Positions 15,801-23,482 of a stretch of DNA of 24,246 nucleotides are shown here, one piece after another. Source of the DNA: an uncultured Actinomyces sp. (lineage in GTDB: Bacteria; Actinomycetota; Actinomycetes; Actinomycetales; Actinomycetaceae); NCBI GenBank assembly GCA_938014245.1, contig CALLSD010000013.1:1-24246 (forward strand). Direction: 5' to 3'. A program made the translations under genes and the position numbers. Numbering within the stretch: position 1 is the first letter of the stretch; each line of letters starts with the position of its first letter. Below the pieces are notes generated by a model. It saw only the letters and a list, made by a program, of their open reading frames with translations. It did not search any database and was not told the origin of the DNA.

Positions 15801-16864
15801 AGAAGGCGAACACCGGTTGGGGAATTGAACATCCCCCAGGTCGTCAAGACTTTGACAATCGTGACACCTGCGGATCCCTCGATAGAGCCCAAGTGAGAGT
15901 CCAAAGGAAGTTCTTGACCGTCAGTCACGACAAGCAAATGAGGCCAGGGGCTCGCGTCATTTCGAGGTTGGAAATGACCTCGCGTCGTCAGTTCTTCGCC
16001 CAAGAGATTTTCAAGGTCCGTATAGCTGGTACAGACCATGCGCGCACCACCCAGAGCATCAGTCACTTCAGCAGAGCGAATATGAGGAAGCCACTTCATC
16101 CACTCCCAATGAGGCAGATTCTCCGGTGTTGTCAGCACCGCGATCTTTAGCACGGTATCTGGAGCCATAACCGCCAAGTGACAGATAAGTGAACGCACTT
16201 CTCCGCGAGCGAGATCGGCATCGCCGGCCACTTCAATATGTGAGAACTGGCCGAGATCCAAACTAAAGGGAAGATCCTCAACAGTCTGGTGAACATCCAA
16301 GAAACGACGCATCGCTGAATGACACACCACATCAGGATTAGCCATCTGCGGAATATCCGGCTCAACCAGCCTCATTGCAAGTTCCTGATCTGACGTACCC
16401 ACGCGGGTAGAGACCGCCGTATCATCTCCCAGTTCACGCTCCCACAAGCGGGAACCTTCTTCAGCCAAGAGCACCAGTGCGTCAGGTTCGGGAAGGTACC
16501 ACTGCATAAAAATGCGCTGTTTCGCGGCAATATTACGCACGCTGGTACGCGTCTCAGATAGGTAGGAAAGATACTCGCGGCGCTGTGAATTCACTTTATT
16601 GCGGTATTGCGAGACCTGGCGGTAAATGTTGAAACCTACCATCGACAACATCATGAAGACCATACCGCCGGCCATTAAGAGCATGCGCGTGTTCTGCCCT
16701 TGTGTGAGTGCCATGATCACCATGACGCCCATCGAGCCCATCATGGGAATCGCGGTCGCGAGGATTGATCCCATTCCACCAGCCTCAACCTGGCTTGGCG
16801 GCTTTTCAACAGCGATTTCACCGCTGGGGAGCTCGGGGGCTTCCGTTTGCTCATTGACGGCCAT
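12887..16864 (-). CDS. eccC: Type VII secretion ATPase EccC (FtsK/SpoIIIE family, single chain)
   Basis: EccC is the membrane-anchored motor that recognises and energises export of WXG100 substrates. This 1325-residue chain carries two N-terminal hydrophobic segments (about 32-52 and 58-80), a DUF-type stalk and three FtsK-like ATPase domains. Walker A motifs are complete in all three: G481-S488 (GATGSGKS), G839-S846 (GGPLSGKS) and G1120-T1127 (GDAKCGKT). Walker B strands are FIILDEF in domain 1, FLIVDGWG in domain 2 and WVLVDDYD in domain 3; only domain 1 keeps the Asp-Glu pair, as is usual for EccC, where domains 2 and 3 are regulatory or substrate-binding. Both EccCa and EccCb parts are fused in one gene. 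AGGAGA precedes the ATG. It is divergent from eccD. No eccB, eccE or mycP is in the window. Confidence 0.96.
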   Translation of the reverse strand: MAVNEQTEAPELPSGEIAVEKPPSQVEAGGMGSILATAIPMMGSMGVMVIMALTQGQNTRMLLMAGGMVFMMLSMVGFNIYRQVSQYRNKVNSQRREYLSYLSETRTSVRNIAAKQRIFMQWYLPEPDALVLLAEEGSRLWERELGDDTAVSTRVGTSDQELAMRLVEPDIPQMANPDVVCHSAMRRFLDVHQTVEDLPFSLDLGQFSHIEVAGDADLARGEVRSLICHLAVMAPDTVLKIAVLTTPENLPHWEWMKWLPHIRSAEVTDALGGARMVCTSYTDLENLLGEELTTRGHFQPRNDASPWPHLLVVTDGQELPLDSHLGSIEGSAGVTIVKVLTTWGMFNSPTGVRLLLHPPSDDRTPMEILLLETKPVLANADYMGIPQAEAVARRLTRFLTAGGRDAATPVGKPDPKRSQDLMELLNIGDVRDFDAERQWKRRVGRDRLRVPFAVTPEGIPVVLDIKEAAQQGMGPHGLLIGATGSGKSEVLRTLVLALALTHSPEQLNFVLVDFKGGATFAGMSDLPHVSAMISNLESELSLVDRMEDALHGEMVRRQEILRDAGNYANVTDYEEDRLAGKHDFPVIPALFIILDEFSELLTAKPDFGELFVAIGRLGRSLSIHILLSSQRLESGKLKGLDSHLSYRIGLKTFSASESREVLGVTDAYDLPPYPGSGFLQPGTDQLIRFRASYVAAPPPPRSALPNAQTEAARIRLLPFSLGEVLDDTPDEEIPEGGLVAPGDELWEGMTEIDIAVARMKGKGMPAHQVWLPPLDVPDTMDSLMPDLAVDPELGLISREWRSKGPLRIPLGIVDLPHEQRREILEYDFSGAGGHMSILGGPLSGKSTALRSVVMALSLTHTPKEVQFFVIDFSGTFASFEGAAHIAGVASREDEDILNRMVSEIEGIIEDRSAYFRANRIDSMATYRRGRAQGRFDDGYGDIFLIVDGWGTLRSDFSDAEDRIRLLAERALSFGVHFIATALRKMDFRIQMQDIFGSRLELRMGDPSDSEFRREVGSKVPEGRPGRGLSMTGHHTLVALPRADGIHDPATIGEGVEETLVRIAESTETGPRLRLLPERITAAQIEASRGEQKKIVLGLEERRLGPWTFDPENESHMYVFGDAKCGKTAFLRNLGNQVLAKPGSRKAMLVVVDVRRTLLGEWSDEDMPMYISNRDEILGSMEAVAEQLRMRLPGPDVTPEQLRKRNWWKGAEAWVLVDDYDLISTGGLSGSPLQPLQPLLSQAQDIGFHLVITRRMGGASRAAYEPILQSLAELSATGIMMSGNPSEGMVIGRERPRALAKGRGLVISRDQGTFLAQMAWSESKVQ

Positions 16865-16911
16865 ACAGTCTCCTGGAGTGCAATCTCCCGTTTTCGTTCA
16901 CATCTGTATGT

Positions 16912-16917
16912 ATCCTA
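16912..16917 (-). promoter_or_regulatory. Possible -10 box of eccC
   Basis: TAGGAT on the reverse strand, followed by ACATA, lies about 48 bases ahead of the eccC ATG in the 176-base divergent gap. No good -35 hexamer is found 16-18 bases upstream, and no convincing plus-strand promoter for eccD was found either. Confidence 0.25.
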
Positions 16918-17040
16918 GCTTGTAGCTCAGCAGACCGTAGTACGGCGTGGCACGGTGCTTGTAACGTCAGGTAGTCTGAATGATGACTTTTGAACAGAAA
17001 TGTCCGCAAACTCGAGGGGCATCAAGGTGAAGGAGAGGGC

Positions 17041-18432
17041 GTGACTCTTAAACAGGCAGCAGTCACTGTCACCGATGCTTCCGGTACCCAAGATGTGGTA
17101 GTTCCTTTGGGAACAACACTCACTGGCCTTCTGTCCATGCTTGATATCGATTCGACCGATCCTAGTCTTCAGATCACTGGCGCTGACGGTCGGCCTTTGA
17201 ATCTGGGAGCGGTTCTAGGGAAGGATCTTCCCCAGGGAGTCCTAATTTCCATCACTTCAGGACGCGAGCGACTTCGCCAAGAACAACGTGCTATTGAAAG
17301 AACCTCTGACCCTTGGTTCCGCCCCTCGCTGGTTTTGAGTATCTGTGCACTTCTTGCATGTGCCATGGATGCGCTCCTGATCTTTTCTGCACTCATTGCT
17401 CCCCGTTTTGCGGCAAAGTTTTCCCTTCCCTGGTGGGCAACGCTCACGGTCGGAGCACTGTCCTTGGTGCTTTGCTTGGTCATGCTCTTCCAACGACGTG
17501 TTCACACCAACGCAGGTCTGTTATGCGCATGGACATTAAGCGCAGGTATTTCTTTCCTAGGAGTACTACCCGTACTGGGTGGAGCTGGCATCTACACCGA
17601 CGCTTTGCAAGTCGCAACGATGTCACAAGTGACTGCTCTCTTGTTCCCACTGTGGGGGGCAACCGGAGTTGCATTGGGCCTGTGGCTGTGGCGCAGTGTT
17701 CCTCTCACCACCGCGCATGCCTTGAGCTGGGGAATTCTTACCGCCTGTGCAACGGTACTGACTTTCATCAATGCTCCCATCGCACGTATTGCTCCTTTCG
17801 CAATTGCATTCGCAATGTGTGCAATTACTGCTTCTCCGAGCCTGTCGGTTCGCATCCCCGCAACCCAGCTACTCGATATGCCACTTGTAACGACTTCCGC
17901 ACCGACTGTCCGCTCCCCCGAGGTTCCTTCTCCCTCACGAATTACCGGGCGCCGCATCAACCGCACGGTCATCGATGCAACCTCACGCACTCGCCTCGTA
18001 CAATACGTGGGTTTGGGATTGATCGTTTTAGGTGCTCCCGTCATCTATTCAATGGTCGGGATCCACTCCACTCAGCAAATTGCATCCTCCGCACTGGTCT
18101 GCGCATCGATCATTGCACTACTAGTTGTTCCCCGCGAACGTCGCTGGGCGTCGTCTCGCGTGGTTCCCCGCGTGGGAGCCCTAATCTTGCTTGCAACTTT
18201 GCTCATTTCCCCGGCCTCTCGAAGCCTAGTAGGCAACACTTATGCAGCTGCCGCTCTAGTCGCGCTGGGCTGTATCTCTGTTCTTTGGACTCGCATGCGT
18301 GTAGGAAAAGAGCACTCCCCATTGATTGGCCGGCTTACTGACATTCTCCAAGCACTTTCATTGACCATTATTTTTCCCGCCTCTTTCTTCGCTGCGGATC
18401 TCTTTGACCTCGTTCGACAGGTGGCATCATGA
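17041..18432 (+). CDS. eccD: Type VII secretion membrane protein EccD
   Basis: EccD forms the bulk of the inner-membrane channel of type VII systems. From the chosen GTG the product is 463 residues. The first 80 or so form a ubiquitin-like YukD domain (VTVTDASGTQDVVVPLGTTL, then a DGRPLNLG turn and a beta strand ending in ISITSGRERL). A short cytosolic linker leads to about eleven hydrophobic membrane segments starting at WFRPSLVLSICALLACAMDA. Length and architecture match the family. The GTG at 17041 is preferred over an in-frame ATG at 16990 because AGGAG lies five bases before it and because the extra 17 residues are polar and unlike the YukD start. The stop overlaps the next gene in an ATGA. 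The opposite orientation to eccC suggests separate control. Confidence 0.9.
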   Translation: MTLKQAAVTVTDASGTQDVVVPLGTTLTGLLSMLDIDSTDPSLQITGADGRPLNLGAVLGKDLPQGVLISITSGRERLRQEQRAIERTSDPWFRPSLVLSICALLACAMDALLIFSALIAPRFAAKFSLPWWATLTVGALSLVLCLVMLFQRRVHTNAGLLCAWTLSAGISFLGVLPVLGGAGIYTDALQVATMSQVTALLFPLWGATGVALGLWLWRSVPLTTAHALSWGILTACATVLTFINAPIARIAPFAIAFAMCAITASPSLSVRIPATQLLDMPLVTTSAPTVRSPEVPSPSRITGRRINRTVIDATSRTRLVQYVGLGLIVLGAPVIYSMVGIHSTQQIASSALVCASIIALLVVPRERRWASSRVVPRVGALILLATLLISPASRSLVGNTYAAAALVALGCISVLWTRMRVGKEHSPLIGRLTDILQALSLTIIFPASFFAADLFDLVRQVAS

Positions 18433-19877
18433 GTGAGCTTCGTATTACTCCGATCCAAGTTCCCATTTCCCAAGCAAAAGGCCTTGATCCTGATGGGCTA
18501 TTTGGTGCTGGGGAGCACGCTCAATTCAGCCCTCAGCCCAGCGCGATGCCGCCTATGACTGCACAAATGCACCCTGAGCGCGTCTACTCTGCGCCCGCAA
18601 CGGGTGGCGCATTGGTGGCTGCATACGTCATCGATATGGCTCTTCTTGTGGCGGTTACTGCTCTCACCTGGTGGTTCTATCCTTCATGGTTGATTTCGCT
18701 GATCGTCATTGCAGAAGTGTGGATCATCGGCACGCTCATCCGTGCGCGCTCGGGTAGAACCCCTGGAGCTTTCGTCATGCAAGTCGCTGCAGTTTCAGCA
18801 CAAGCGACTCCTACGAGCAACGGTTTAGAGCAAGACCATGCCCCTGGTCTTGCTCGTCAAAGTGCTCACAGTTTAATCATGCTGCTTCTTCACGCCACGG
18901 CAATCGGCCCTATCGTGACTTGGGCAATTCCACGCAATGGTCGAACGTGGGTCGATCGCATCTGCGGGACAGCGAACCTTGACATTCGAGCAAGCCGTAC
19001 GAGTCAAGATGCACAGCTCTTTGCTTCGCAAGTTTCTGGCATTGCATCCCCGCTCGTTGAATCTGATCTTCCGGGAATCGAAAACCAAGCATTTGACGAG
19101 GCGGCTATCGCTCGCGCCCACCAATGGGCAGGGCCAAGCGCTTTCCCAGAACTTCTTACTGCGGAACCGCAGGTAGCGCCACCCTTTTCGGCACCAATTC
19201 ACTCGCTACCGTCTTCCTCAATGCCAGCACCGACGGAGGCACCAGTCGTTTCATCGGCTGTGACAACTACCGCTGCTTCGGCATCTGTCGACATTCCTGC
19301 CCAGCAACCGGTCCAGCCGGCGGCACATCCTAAGCCTCAGCCAACGGTTCAATCGCAGCCTCAGACCAAGCCACAAACCCAGGCACAGCTCCAGGTTCAG
19401 CCCGTTCCTCCAGTGCAGGCTCCCGTTGCACCCAGTGTTGCTGCACCTGCACGCCAGAGCGTAGCCTCGGCACTGCCGAAGGTTCCCCAAGCACCAGCTC
19501 CACAGGTAAGCACGCCGCAGCAGAGCGGCTCGGGATCCTTTTTCACGCAAACACGAACCCTCACACTTATCGTCGACGATGGACAGCGCATTGAAGTCAA
19601 TGCTCAGATTGTCCTAGGACGTGCACCCGAGAAGACTCCCGCGGACGCACGAGCTGTAGCAATTGCAGATTCCACGCGTTCGCTGTCACGCACACACCTA
19701 CGCGTCGCACCGGCCGAGGGCGAAATGATGTGGGTCGAAGATACTTTCTCAGCGAATGGGACGCGCCTGCAGGCGGCAGACGGTTCAACCCAGTCATTGC
19801 CCCGCGGGCAACGCATTAAGGTTGCCGCAGGAACCCTACTCCTGCTGGGTGAACGCAAACTATCGGTTAGCCGATAA
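18429..19877 (+). CDS. RDD-family membrane protein fused to an FHA domain
   Basis: The 482-residue product starts with a cytosolic stretch, then an RDD-type membrane domain at about 57-185 with hydrophobic segments near 61-83, 88-105 and 143-160. The family signature TPGAFVMQV follows the second helix, and VDRICGT closes the domain. The first conserved Arg of the RDD signature is not evident here (GGALVAAYVIDM). A long Pro/Gln/Ala-rich linker (about 255-370) leads to a C-terminal FHA domain with GR at 397-398, SLSRTH at 418-423 and SANGT at 441-445, so the phosphothreonine pocket looks intact. ATGA overlap with eccD implies translational coupling and a stable partnership. It probably tethers a phosphopeptide reader to the secretion channel in the membrane; that role is inferred. 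Confidence 0.88.
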   Translation: MSELRITPIQVPISQAKGLDPDGLFGAGEHAQFSPQPSAMPPMTAQMHPERVYSAPATGGALVAAYVIDMALLVAVTALTWWFYPSWLISLIVIAEVWIIGTLIRARSGRTPGAFVMQVAAVSAQATPTSNGLEQDHAPGLARQSAHSLIMLLLHATAIGPIVTWAIPRNGRTWVDRICGTANLDIRASRTSQDAQLFASQVSGIASPLVESDLPGIENQAFDEAAIARAHQWAGPSAFPELLTAEPQVAPPFSAPIHSLPSSSMPAPTEAPVVSSAVTTTAASASVDIPAQQPVQPAAHPKPQPTVQSQPQTKPQTQAQLQVQPVPPVQAPVAPSVAAPARQSVASALPKVPQAPAPQVSTPQQSGSGSFFTQTRTLTLIVDDGQRIEVNAQIVLGRAPEKTPADARAVAIADSTRSLSRTHLRVAPAEGEMMWVEDTFSANGTRLQAADGSTQSLPRGQRIKVAAGTLLLLGERKLSVSR

Positions 19878-19941
19878 TGGCCGATCAAAGTTATCGTTCT
19901 AAGTATTTGACGCGGATACAAAAATCCACTCGCTGAACCGG

Positions 19942-19980
19942 AAAAGTTGGGGTCTGAACACAACGGTGTTCAGACCCCAA
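19942..19980 (-). terminator. Terminator between convergent RDD-FHA and lipoprotein genes
   Basis: TTGGGGTCTGAACAC (19947-19961) pairs perfectly with its complement (19966-19980) around an AACG loop. The reverse strand continues with CTTTTCC, so it best terminates the five-gene esx run; it probably also ends eccD-RDD-FHA transcripts, though no T-run follows on the plus strand. Confidence 0.85.
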
Positions 19981-19999
19981 TCAGCTCAAGCCGGTGAAA

Positions 20000-20632
20000 T
20001 CACTCTTCCGGAATATCGATCTCTACACGACCAGATACGAAGTCACGCGGACTCTCTGTCGTCCCATCAGAAGGGCGGAGGCCCGTCTGATAACGCAGAT
20101 AGGTCGACTTACCTTGATGGACAGTCACGTATAAGAAGCCACCGTTTGCGGAATCACTCCACGAGAGCTGGCGCACCCCACTCTTGTCCGAACCTAGTTC
20201 ATACTCTGGGTAAAGTTCAGCAAAAAATTCGCGGCCAATCTTCTCGACCTCTTCAACAGGAACATACGGACCTGCGACGGTCTGTCCAACTAATTCCCAT
20301 GCTTTCTGATCAAAACCAGCCGAATTATCGTCCCACTGCGAAATCGACGATCCAAAGTCACGGGCTTCCCATGAACCGCCACCAACTTCGGCAAGGCGAT
20401 TACGGAACGCAAGAATCGTCGGTTCTGCATCACGCTGGAAAGCCTGAACAGACTGACGTTCCTCTAGGGGAAGATCTCCATCCCAATAATTCACTTTATT
20501 AACCTTTCCCTTCGCCGAGGCCGACGATCCTGAAGTCGACGCTGTTCTATTATCCGTCGTATCGCGCACACCCGGCGAACAGGCGCAGAGTGTGAGTGCT
20601 ACTACGGCACCCAGTACCAGTACACGCCGCAC
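20000..20632 (-). CDS. Putative lipoprotein, possible partner of the hydrolase
   Basis: The 210-residue product has a lipoprotein signal peptide: MRR, a hydrophobic stretch VLVLGAVVALTL, and a lipobox LCAC with C18 as the lipidated residue. A Ser/Thr/Lys-rich spacer follows, then a domain with GGGSWEARDFGSS, EKIGREFFAELYPEY and FLYVTVHQGKSTYLRYQTG, which I do not recognise. It would sit on the outer face of the cytoplasmic membrane. The start is GTG, two bases after the hydrolase stop, with AGGAGTG about 12 bases upstream inside the hydrolase gene. The tight linkage makes it a candidate inhibitor, immunity protein or exporter accessory for the hydrolase fusion. It is the last gene before the terminator. 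Confidence 0.85.
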   Translation of the reverse strand: MRRVLVLGAVVALTLCACSPGVRDTTDNRTASTSGSSASAKGKVNKVNYWDGDLPLEERQSVQAFQRDAEPTILAFRNRLAEVGGGSWEARDFGSSISQWDDNSAGFDQKAWELVGQTVAGPYVPVEEVEKIGREFFAELYPEYELGSDKSGVRQLSWSDSANGGFLYVTVHQGKSTYLRYQTGLRPSDGTTESPRDFVSGRVEIDIPEE

Positions 20633-20634
20633 TA

Positions 20635-22341
20635 TTATTTCACTCCTGCGACAACACGACCGAAGTCTTGCAGAGTCTCTGTGCCATTTTCCAGATAAAT
20701 GCTGTGGTTGTCGAAGTTAAAGTTGTGCGGTTTGCTTGCCGGCGCAGTGGGATCATATAGCGGAGAACCTGTTGCATCGCTGGACAGATGCGTAAAGCTC
20801 GAATCCTCGTCCAGCGGATTCTTCCCGAGGTGGCCGAAACCAATCTTACTGCCTGGAAGAACTGATCCCATTCCTTGGACACTGTCTCCCCTAGGAACAC
20901 CAGACACCCAGCGGTGTGACTCATCAACATTAATGTCCGATGTGTTATATGTTCCCATTCCCGGAGAACCGCAGAGAACTAGATCATCAATCACGCCTGA
21001 ATTGACTTTTGTTGAAGCCATACCCGAAGTCGTCGAACCATAAGAGTGGCCGACCAAGGTCATGTGCGCATCCCCGGCACCGTAGTCACGGGAAGCCTGC
21101 AATCCGTTCATGAATCCAGCCAAACGATCGGAGCCAGCCTGCGCCATCTTCGGCGAAGCAATGTCCTTTGCATTACCCAGGCTTGCTTCGCCCGGGGCAT
21201 CGTAACCGAGCCACGCGATCGTAGCTACATCCTTTGCTTGGAGTCCGCCCTGGTTGATAGCGGCTTGACGCAAGTTTCCAGTTTGACGGATGTAGTCATG
21301 GAGGCTGCCATCGACGGTGGTCGAGATACCCGGCACGAAAGTTGCAACGTGCTTCGCATTATCAACATCACCCTGCGCAACTGCAGCCTTCACACGCAGA
21401 CCATCATCTTGCAGGGTCAGAAGCGAAATCGGCTCGCCCTTCTTCCCATGCTGATAGTCCTCAAGACTCACACCGTTCTTTAAGGCTTCATCAATCTTCT
21501 CGTAGCTAGCTAGGGCCTCCCGAGCATGATCAAGTTTTTCCTTAATCGCACTCTTCTCCCAAGGCCAGGCATTTTCGTACTGCTCCCGGTACTTGTCGAC
21601 TTCCCCCCGAGCAGCTTCCATCTTCTTGCCGAGGTTCAGTCGGTTTGAGCGATCACGTGCCCAGGCCTCGACGCCATCGGCATTCCCGATCATTTCTGGG
21701 TAACGATCACAGAGGTGGCGCTTCTGATCTTCAGACTGCTCAGACCAGTACTTCGCTCGCTCCTCGGGCGTCATGTTCTTGAAGCGAGCTTGCTCTGTAG
21801 GCGACAAATCGTGCGTCTTTGACGACTTTGACGAAGCCGCCGTCTTTGCCAGACCCGGCATACCAGCCGACCGCAGAGCCGCGCTAAATGTGGTATCAGC
21901 GGTAGTAGCAAGCATTACCGCTTTCTTAACGAGCAGATCCACAGTCATTTCCGCCATACGCCGATAGGCTTCGGTGTACGGGCTGGGGGGAATATGGCAG
22001 GTTGACTTTCCAATCGGAGAAATGGAGCACTGCATCGCCGTGGCAGTCGCAAGCGTAACCTTAACCGCAGCTTCGACCGTACCGACACTACTTGCCGCGC
22101 CTGTAACAGCAGAACGAATCTGGCCGAGTTCTTCCGCCACGTCATCCAACTTGTTCTTAGCGGTGATCATCTGCTCTCGCAGGGAATTAGCTGCCGCACC
22201 CTGCCCCTGGAAAGATGAAATGCGCTGCGAAACGGTGGCAGATTGGGTTTCGATAAGCGCTCGTTTCGTAGCCAAAACACCTGCATAGCTACTTAGCCCA
22301 GACGAAGTCCACGTCTTGATCTGGCCCCATGTTAAAGACAT
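20635..22341 (-). CDS. WXG-like N-terminus fused to DUF1023-type alpha/beta hydrolase
   Basis: The 568-residue product combines a helical N-terminus of about 100 residues (MSLTWGQIKTWTSSGLSSY onward, WXG/LXG-like), a middle helical and coiled-coil-like region (about 190-300) and a C-terminal alpha/beta hydrolase resembling DUF1023. The nucleophile elbow is GHSYGS with S433, preceded by a beta strand MTLV; H546 in NHSIYL is the likely catalytic histidine, and an acidic residue between them completes the triad, not assigned here. WLGYDAP is typical of the family ahead of the elbow. Two Cys (MQCS...STC) lie near residue 110. No signal peptide is present, so export through the type VII channel is likely. 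AAAGGAA precedes the ATG. It follows the 321-aa gene after 24 bases and is coupled to the lipoprotein. Substrate unknown; ester or peptide hydrolysis are possible. Confidence 0.87.
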   Translation of the reverse strand: MSLTWGQIKTWTSSGLSSYAGVLATKRALIETQSATVSQRISSFQGQGAAANSLREQMITAKNKLDDVAEELGQIRSAVTGAASSVGTVEAAVKVTLATATAMQCSISPIGKSTCHIPPSPYTEAYRRMAEMTVDLLVKKAVMLATTADTTFSAALRSAGMPGLAKTAASSKSSKTHDLSPTEQARFKNMTPEERAKYWSEQSEDQKRHLCDRYPEMIGNADGVEAWARDRSNRLNLGKKMEAARGEVDKYREQYENAWPWEKSAIKEKLDHAREALASYEKIDEALKNGVSLEDYQHGKKGEPISLLTLQDDGLRVKAAVAQGDVDNAKHVATFVPGISTTVDGSLHDYIRQTGNLRQAAINQGGLQAKDVATIAWLGYDAPGEASLGNAKDIASPKMAQAGSDRLAGFMNGLQASRDYGAGDAHMTLVGHSYGSTTSGMASTKVNSGVIDDLVLCGSPGMGTYNTSDINVDESHRWVSGVPRGDSVQGMGSVLPGSKIGFGHLGKNPLDEDSSFTHLSSDATGSPLYDPTAPASKPHNFNFDNHSIYLENGTETLQDFGRVVAGVK

Positions 22342-22365
22342 TATTTATTCCTTTTACTCGTCAGT

Positions 22366-23331
22366 TCACGCGCTAACAGTCGCACCGGCGGGTCGGGTCT
22401 GCTCGGAAGCATCGCCAGCCATTACCTGACCTTGCTCTTCTCCGGTGGCTGCCACTTCTGCAGAGGCATCAGTACTCGGTAGATCAGTTGGGGGCACAGG
22501 ATTTTCAACCGAAGGGATCTCAGGTTGTTCGGTGGGAAGTTGAACATCGGGAATCTCCGGGGCTTTATCGTGATTGAAGAGCGAGTCAAGATCAACCGAT
22601 CCTTGAACCCGGAAATCCTCGCCCCCAAATCCGAAATCAAGATTTGCTCCGTCTGCACCCCAACGAATATTCACGCCATTGCCGCTATTGGGAAGGCCCA
22701 TTGCTGGCTGGTCGTTACCTGAGGGAACAAATGGAGGCGTTGCGAGATCAGGACGACGGATAGGAGCACTAGCCTGTCCACCGAGAGTACCCGCACCAGA
22801 CTGGTCAGGAACAAAAGGCGGGGTTGCGAGATCAGGACGACGGATAGGAGCACTAGCCTGTCCACCATCCGGGGTAGTTGGGTGAGAGTGTGCTGCCCGG
22901 CCAACACCGCGGGTGCCTTTGCGGCCGCGCGAACCTTCGCCACTGCCACCACCATTGAGCACAGAGGCAGCCTTCTTCGCTGCCGACGAGCCAGCACCCG
23001 AGCTGCCTGAACGCGCCGCAGTACCGTTCAGTGCCGCATCACCTTGGCTCTTCACACGCTTCTGGTTTTCAGCTTCTGCCTTTTCAAGTTCTGCACCAAC
23101 TTTACGCGTTGCAACTGCAAGCGCTTGTAGAGCTTGCGACTGGGTTTGCAACAGAGAGGCGACACGTGACTGAACGCTTACCGCCGCAGAGATTGAGCGC
23201 GCAGTTGGCATTGATCCTTGCACGGCATGTGAAAGATCGCCGATCTTCGCGCCTTGAATTTCACTCGACACCTGGCTCAAGGCATCGGATGTCGCTCCGT
23301 ATTCACCGGCGACGACATTGACGAGACTCAT
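22366..23331 (-). CDS. Proline-rich helical protein of the esx operon
   Basis: The 321-residue product has a helical N-terminal domain (about 1-105) like ESX-associated small proteins, with VQSRVASLLQTQSQALQALA and AELEKAEAENQKR, then a Gly/Ser/Ala linker and a proline-rich region. A 28-residue unit containing APIRRPDLATPPFVP occurs twice in tandem. The C-terminal third is acidic and proline/glutamate-rich (EIPDVQLPTEQPEIP). No signal peptide or membrane segment is seen. ATG at 23331 is chosen over an in-frame TTG at 23337 because a run AGGGGGGG lies about eight bases upstream of the ATG and too close to the TTG. Placed between the WXG100 pair and the hydrolase it may be a scaffold or EspG-like accessory, but I cannot name a family. 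Confidence 0.78.
   Translation of the reverse strand: MSLVNVVAGEYGATSDALSQVSSEIQGAKIGDLSHAVQGSMPTARSISAAVSVQSRVASLLQTQSQALQALAVATRKVGAELEKAEAENQKRVKSQGDAALNGTAARSGSSGAGSSAAKKAASVLNGGGSGEGSRGRKGTRGVGRAAHSHPTTPDGGQASAPIRRPDLATPPFVPDQSGAGTLGGQASAPIRRPDLATPPFVPSGNDQPAMGLPNSGNGVNIRWGADGANLDFGFGGEDFRVQGSVDLDSLFNHDKAPEIPDVQLPTEQPEIPSVENPVPPTDLPSTDASAEVAATGEEQGQVMAGDASEQTRPAGATVSA
22724..22866 (-). repeat. In-frame tandem repeat, two 84-bp units
   Basis: Blocks 22724-22782 and 22808-22866 are offset by exactly 84 bases, 28 codons. The 44 bases 22739-22782 and 22823-22866 are identical, and the preceding 15 differ at three positions. The repeat encodes the duplicated PIRRPDLATPPFVP segment. The DNA identity beyond codon need suggests a recent slippage or recombination duplication. 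Confidence 0.9.
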
Positions 23332-23405
23332 GCTCAACCCCCCCTGGAGGAATGTGACAGAAAAAGATCAGCCCTCAAGGACTGAACAAATTGAAGAAAT
23401 TATGG

Positions 23406-23439
23406 GTGTGGGTGAGCATATTGCGCTGCTCACCCACAC
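23406..23439 (-). terminator. Hairpin downstream of the WXG100 pair, probable attenuator
   Basis: GTGTGGGTGAGCA (23406-23418) pairs perfectly with TGCTCACCCACAC (23427-23439) around an eight-base loop. It lies between the WXG100 gene ending at 23483 and the 321-aa gene starting at 23331. The following reverse-strand bases CATAATTTCTTC contain only a weak T-run, which fits partial termination or a 3' end stabiliser for the abundant WXG100 message. Confidence 0.6.
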
Positions 23440-23482
23440 TCCGTACGCGCACGACACTTAACGGCATCGTGCAGTAGAAAAA

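Noticed and set aside
16990..17040. Upstream ATG for eccD
   Set aside because: No ribosome binding site before it, the added residues are unlike a YukD start, and the GTG at 17041 has AGGAG at five bases.
22739..22866. Repeat pair as a CRISPR remnant
   Set aside because: Only two units, exactly in frame at 84 bases, inside a coding region; no cas genes or leader.
23332..23337. TTG start for the 321-aa gene
   Set aside because: The G-rich ribosome binding site is too close to the TTG and correctly spaced for the ATG two codons later.
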